From an uncultured Chloroflexota bacterium (lineage in GTDB: Bacteria; Chloroflexota; Anaerolineae; Aggregatilineales; Phototrophicaceae), in assembly GCA_937870805.1 (NCBI GenBank), contig CALMZT010000110.1, positions 1-6,907 of the forward strand: a DNA stretch of 6,907 bases, read 5' to 3'. A program made the position numbers and the translations under genes. Under the pieces are notes generated by a model that did no database searches, was not told where the DNA came from, and saw nothing but the letters and a program-made list of their open reading frames with translations. Below, piece by piece: positions 5,222-6,907 of the stretch (position 1 is its first letter; each line of letters opens with the position of its first letter).

Positions 5222-6241
5222 TTAATCCACCGCTTTTCCCAGCACCTCTTGCATGAACTTCTCGCGGTTGGCGCTGCGTGCGACCTTGCCGCTGCTGGTT
5301 TTGATGAGCCATTTCGCCCCAACCAGATGCACGTAGCGCGCCGTCACATCCGTATTCTGCGCCACCCGTGCGCGGATTTCACGCTGGATATTTGCCCGCG
5401 CCTCGTCATCCTCTGACACCCCATCGTCCACCTCTGCCACGATGGCGATGTCTTCCGTGCCCAGTGCCTCATTGAACACCCCGAACACCGACGCCCGCCC
5501 CGCGTGGATACCCGGAACGTCGTTCAGCAGGTTTTCGATGTCCTGTGGGTAGACGTTCTTGCCACCCACAATGATGAGGTCTTTCTTGCGTCCCGTGATG
5601 TACAGTTCACCATCTGCCACATAGCCCATATCACCTGTGAAGTACCAGCCATTCGTGATGACTTTCGCGCTTTCTTCAGCACGCCTATAGTAGCCATCCA
5701 TCAGCGAATTGCTGCGAATAGCGATTTCGCCGATGTGACGTTCTCGCAAGTCTTGTCGCTGCTCATCCACCACTCGAATTTCACACCCTGCAATCGGTTT
5801 ACCGCAGGACACCATCGTAACCGCAGGGCTGTCATCAGACGCAGGCGCACCGCGGCGATCTTCCATCAGCGCCCGGCGATCTATTGTGTCGAGTGTTAGC
5901 GTATTTCCCAGCGTGCTTTGTGTGACCGCGAACGTATTTTCCGCCATCGCGTAGCAGGTTTGCAGCGCGTCGGCTCTTAGCCCATAACGCGCGAAGCGTT
6001 CCGCAAACTGACGATGACTTTCAGCATACACGGGTTCAGAGCAGTTGATGAACGCGCGCATGGATGACAGATCGACTCCTTCAATGTCTTTATCGCGGAT
6101 GCGTGTCGCCAGGAAGTTATAGGCGAAATTGGGCAGCCAGCAGAGCGTGCCCTGATGCTTGTGGATGGCGTGCAGCAGGATTTTGGGGTCGCGTACCCAT
6201 TGGAACGGTGACATCAGCACCAGCTTGACGCCCATCACCAG
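5222..6241 (-). CDS. Acyl-AMP ligase (FAAL/acyl-CoA synthetase family), C-terminal part only
   Basis: About 339 residues match the C-terminal part of an AMP-forming fatty acyl ligase. Within the composite frame, numbered from 6859, CWLPNFAYNFLATRI is at 240-254, AFINCSEPVYAESHRQFAE at 269-287 and CYAMAENTFAVTQS at 302-315 (A5-type motif). GWYFTGDMGYVADGELYITG at 404-423 holds the ATP-ribose-binding Asp, and GRKKDLIIVGGKNVYPQDIE at 423-442 is the hinge. TSSGKVAR at 521-528 contains the catalytic Lys525. Family knowledge: such enzymes activate a fatty acid as acyl-AMP for transfer to CoA or a carrier protein. The usual ~580-residue enzyme also needs an N-terminal part with the P-loop-like T-S-G-S-T-G motif; here that part is absent and replaced by permease sequence. 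The codon style and G+C match the rest of the window. FAAL and ordinary acyl-CoA synthetase cannot be told apart without the N-terminal half. Confidence 0.85.
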   Translation of the reverse strand: MVMGVKLVLMSPFQWVRDPKILLHAIHKHQGTLCWLPNFAYNFLATRIRDKDIEGVDLSSMRAFINCSEPVYAESHRQFAERFARYGLRADALQTCYAMAENTFAVTQSTLGNTLTLDTIDRRALMEDRRGAPASDDSPAVTMVSCGKPIAGCEIRVVDEQRQDLRERHIGEIAIRSNSLMDGYYRRAEESAKVITNGWYFTGDMGYVADGELYITGRKKDLIIVGGKNVYPQDIENLLNDVPGIHAGRASVFGVFNEALGTEDIAIVAEVDDGVSEDDEARANIQREIRARVAQNTDVTARYVHLVGAKWLIKTSSGKVARSANREKFMQEVLGKAVD

Positions 6242-6250
6242 CGGCAGGAT
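6230..6250 (-). other. Junction joining permease and acyl-AMP ligase sequences in one frame
   Basis: Residues before about 206 belong to a permease family and residues after about 207 to an acyl ligase, with L-P-L-V-M-G plausible in either. By direct count G+C is 45/60 at 6361-6420, 47/60 at 6301-6360 and 44/60 at 6241-6300. It then falls to 34/60 at 6181-6240 and 32/60 at 6001-6060. Such a sharp step at a family boundary points to an assembly chimera or a very recent recombination. Confidence 0.75.
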
Positions 6251-6907
6251 GACGGCGCGCTGCGCTTCGAGCGCACCCTCCTCGAGCGCGTGCTCGAGAC
6301 CGAAGGACAGGAATACGCCGACGGCGGCGCCGCTCCCCAGCTGCGCCGCCGCGCGCGCGAAGATGCCGGCCAGCAGCCGGTTGCGGTCGGCGCCGAGCGC
6401 CGCCCGGATGCCGATTTCGCGCCGCCGGCGCGTGACGGTGAACGACATCAGCGCATAGATGCCGGCGGCCGACAGGATGATGACACTCGTCATCGCGAGC
6501 CCGACGGTCGCGCCGATCAGCCGGAACATGCCCTGCTCGCGCCTGACGGCGAGCTCCGGGGTGGAGATGTCGCGGATCTGCAGGTTCGGATTCACCGCCG
6601 CGCTGGCGCCGCGCAGTGCGTCAGCAAACCCCTCAGGGCTGTCGCCCCGCACGCGCACTGCGATCGTCGCGGGGTAGAGCTGCGCCGCGGGCGCGGGATG
6701 ATACACGCGACCGGTGGGCTCGACCTGGCCGGCCGGGAAGTCGGCGACGACGCCGACGATCTCGAGCCAGCGGCCGATCGCCACGTTGTCGACGATCGCC
6801 TCGCGGCTGCGGCCGACGTACTTGATCCGCCGGCCGAGCGGATTGCCGGCGCCGAACACCGTCTCGGCCAGCGTGCGACTGATGACGATGCGCTCGGCTC
6901 CGGCATC
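6242..6907 (-). CDS. ABC-type permease fragment (MacB/FtsX, ADOP-like), both ends missing
   Basis: The frame is open to the right edge, where ERIVISRTLAETVFGAGNPLGRR is the end of a MacB-type periplasmic core domain (V-x-x-S-x-x-x-A-x-x-x-F-G-x-x-x-P-L-G-R-R). VVADFPAGQVEPTGRVYHP follows. After a coil with REQGMFRLIGATVG come the FtsX-type transmembrane helix (SVIILSAAGIYALMSFTV), the signature loop RRRREIGIRAALGADRNRLL and a second helix with QLGSGAAVGVFLSFGLEHAL. The expected end with the last helix and G-P-A-R-R is missing because the frame enters ligase sequence. The long core-permease style and high G+C resemble the duplicated orphan permeases common in Acidobacteriota. Known role: MacB-like export or envelope stress systems; the ADOP substrate is unknown. 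The internal GTG at 6859 is unlikely to be a real start. Confidence 0.8.

Overview
The window looks like a metagenomic contig from a bacterium with a standard genetic code, about 50-57% G+C over most of its length. The gene style (bacterial SH3 plus SGNH secreted proteins, small lipoproteins, an AlgI-like MBOAT protein, dispersed GGGCGAAC/GTTCGCCC hairpin repeats) suggests Chloroflexota, perhaps Anaerolineae. This is inference from family resemblance; there is no rRNA or other marker. Nearly all genes are on the minus strand. The rightmost ~665 bases are clearly richer in G+C (73-78% in lines I counted) and resemble a different source, such as an Acidobacteriota-type permease.

Layout from left to right. 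(1) 1-857, minus: a membrane-anchored SGNH-type protein running off the left edge. (2) 858-1030: A+T-rich divergent intergenic region with two adjacent palindromes. (3) 1031-1504, plus: a small protein resembling the STAS/SpoIIAA-like fold, the only convincing plus-strand gene. (4) 1501-2931, minus: a complete MBOAT O-acyltransferase. (5) 2935-3054, minus: an uncalled 39-residue single-span microprotein ending in W-I-Y-Q-G-F, placed 3 nt ahead of the MBOAT start. (6) 3054-3149, minus: the C-terminal tail of a GNAT acetyltransferase. (7) 3146-3508, minus: a small lipoprotein. (8) 3717-5000, minus: a secreted SH3-SGNH protein split by two in-frame stop codons, with a 39-bp tandem hairpin repeat at its start. 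(9) 5001-5221: A+T-rich intergenic region. (10) 5222-6907, minus: one open frame made of two unrelated pieces, the C-terminal half of an acyl-AMP ligase fused to an ABC-type permease fragment.

The main point of interest is the MBOAT cassette. In the Dlt pathway, an MBOAT protein (DltB) passes an acyl group to the tyrosine of a C-terminal hexapeptide on a membrane microprotein (DltX). That tyrosine hands the group to the serine of an extracytoplasmic SGNH-like transferase (DltD). This window has an MBOAT gene, a microprotein with the same topology and a closely similar C-terminus, and a membrane-anchored SGNH protein. There is no visible DltA or DltC. I infer a DltX-like acyl-shuttle system for cell-envelope or exopolysaccharide O-acylation, probably using acetyl groups, outside the classical Firmicutes dlt operon.

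The rest shows signs of decay or rearrangement: a GNAT stump, a doubly interrupted SGNH gene, a repeat between a Shine-Dalgarno sequence and its start codon, and a composite frame at the right edge that may be an assembly chimera.
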